NCBI GenBank assembly: GCA_030425055.1 | Contig: JAUHVN010000216.1 | Coordinates: 1-5,053, forward strand | Reading direction: 5' to 3' | DNA from: Actinomycetes bacterium | GTDB lineage: Bacteria; Actinomycetota; Actinomycetes; Actinomycetales; Microbacteriaceae | DNA: 5,053 nt | In this document: piece by piece, positions 4,785 through 5,053 of the stretch | Numbering within the stretch: the stretch's first letter is position 1 | How the letters are laid out: each line of letters starts with the position of its first letter | Notes under the pieces: model-generated | Seen by the model: the letters and a program-made list of their open reading frames with translations, nothing else | Databases searched by the model: none | What the model was told of the DNA's origin: nothing | Made by a program: the position numbers and the translations under genes

Positions 4785-5053
4785 CCAGCGCGAGACGCAC
4801 GAGCGTGCCGCGCCCGCCCTCCATCTCGGACGCGAGCGCATCGGATGCCGCCTCCTCGGGCGTCAGCCACGTGACCTCGAGCGCGTCCTGACGGGGCTCG
4901 CACGTGCCGGTGACCGGCACCGCGAACGCGAGCGACACGGCGTGCTGCCGATCGTCGTGGAAGGCCGTCACCCCCGGGATCGGGAAGTACTCCGCGACGG
5001 TGAAGGGCACGGGCTGCGGCGGCAGCAGCGGGAACGCCATCGGGCCGAGGTCG
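4762..5053 (-). CDS. NUDIX hydrolase family (DUF4916-like) protein, C-terminal part (5' end outside window)
   Basis: The frame is open at the right edge: codons at 5052-5041 read D-L-G-P before the Met at 5040, so that Met is internal and the gene begins outside the window. The visible 96 residues include MAFPLLPPQPVPFTVAEYFP, the central DDRQHAVSLAFAVPVTG and a C-terminal EVTWLTPEEAASDALASEME, ending ASVGALR. I recognise this as the C-terminal half of the actinobacterial NUDIX-like family annotated DUF4916. The Nudix box, which decides whether it is a working hydrolase, would lie upstream of what is visible, so substrate and activity cannot be judged. The last seven codons and stop coincide with the right 23-bp direct repeat, and the coding sequence appears undamaged. 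It is on the same strand as the FG-GAP and DivIVA-like genes, but each of those seems to have its own promoter. Confidence 0.8.
   Translation of the reverse strand, partial: DLGPMAFPLLPPQPVPFTVAEYFPIPGVTAFHDDRQHAVSLAFAVPVTGTCEPRQDALEVTWLTPEEAASDALASEMEGGRGTLVRLALASVGALR

Noticed and set aside
4694..4903. Longer start for the FG-GAP gene at 4903, or GTG at 4741
   Set aside because: The 4903 start would overlap the NUDIX-family coding end by 142 bp, and both place Arg-rich or charged residues before the signal peptide. The ATG at 4693 follows a good -10 box.

Overview
The window is very GC-rich (I estimate about 70% GC) with third codon positions almost all G or C. It has leaderless-type actinobacterial promoters and many GGATGCC/GGCATCC heptamers. 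The best guess is a member of the Microbacteriaceae (Microbacterium or a close relative). This taxonomic call is inferred from codon style and remembered protein families, not from a database search.

Layout, left to right. (1) The 3' end of a gene for a probably extracytoplasmic NHL/Vgb-type beta-propeller protein (1-674, +), cut by the left edge. (2) A complete PLP-dependent threonine-aldolase-family gene (711-1781, +), apparently leaderless from a TAGGCT -10 box. (3) Convergent to it, with only 12 bp between the stop codons, a 508-residue DivIVA-motif coiled-coil protein (1794-3320, -) with an acidic, His-rich tail. (4) A 185-bp leader/intergenic stretch (3321-3505) with a TATGAT -10 candidate and a small hairpin. 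(5) A complete gene for a secreted FG-GAP/VCBS beta-propeller protein (3530-4693, -). (6) The 3' end of a NUDIX-family (DUF4916-like) gene (4762-5053, -), cut by the right edge.

The main discovery is structural. The FG-GAP gene lies exactly between two perfect 23-bp direct repeats (3506-3528 and 4762-4784). The right copy is the last seven codons plus the stop codon of the NUDIX-family gene. The left copy is a spare, non-coding copy that starts one base after the FG-GAP stop. This is the footprint expected if a roughly 1.26-kb circle carrying one secreted-protein gene had integrated at the 3' end of the NUDIX-family gene while leaving that gene's protein unchanged. The cassette uses codons that are rare in its neighbours (CTA, AGA, CGT, TCA, GCT), which supports foreign or recent origin. 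It carries no recombinase, so its mobility would have to be supplied in trans or be a past event.

The genes do not form one pathway. The ancestral order on the minus strand was probably NUDIX-family gene followed directly by the DivIVA-like gene and its own promoter. The aldolase and the left propeller gene read in the opposite direction.
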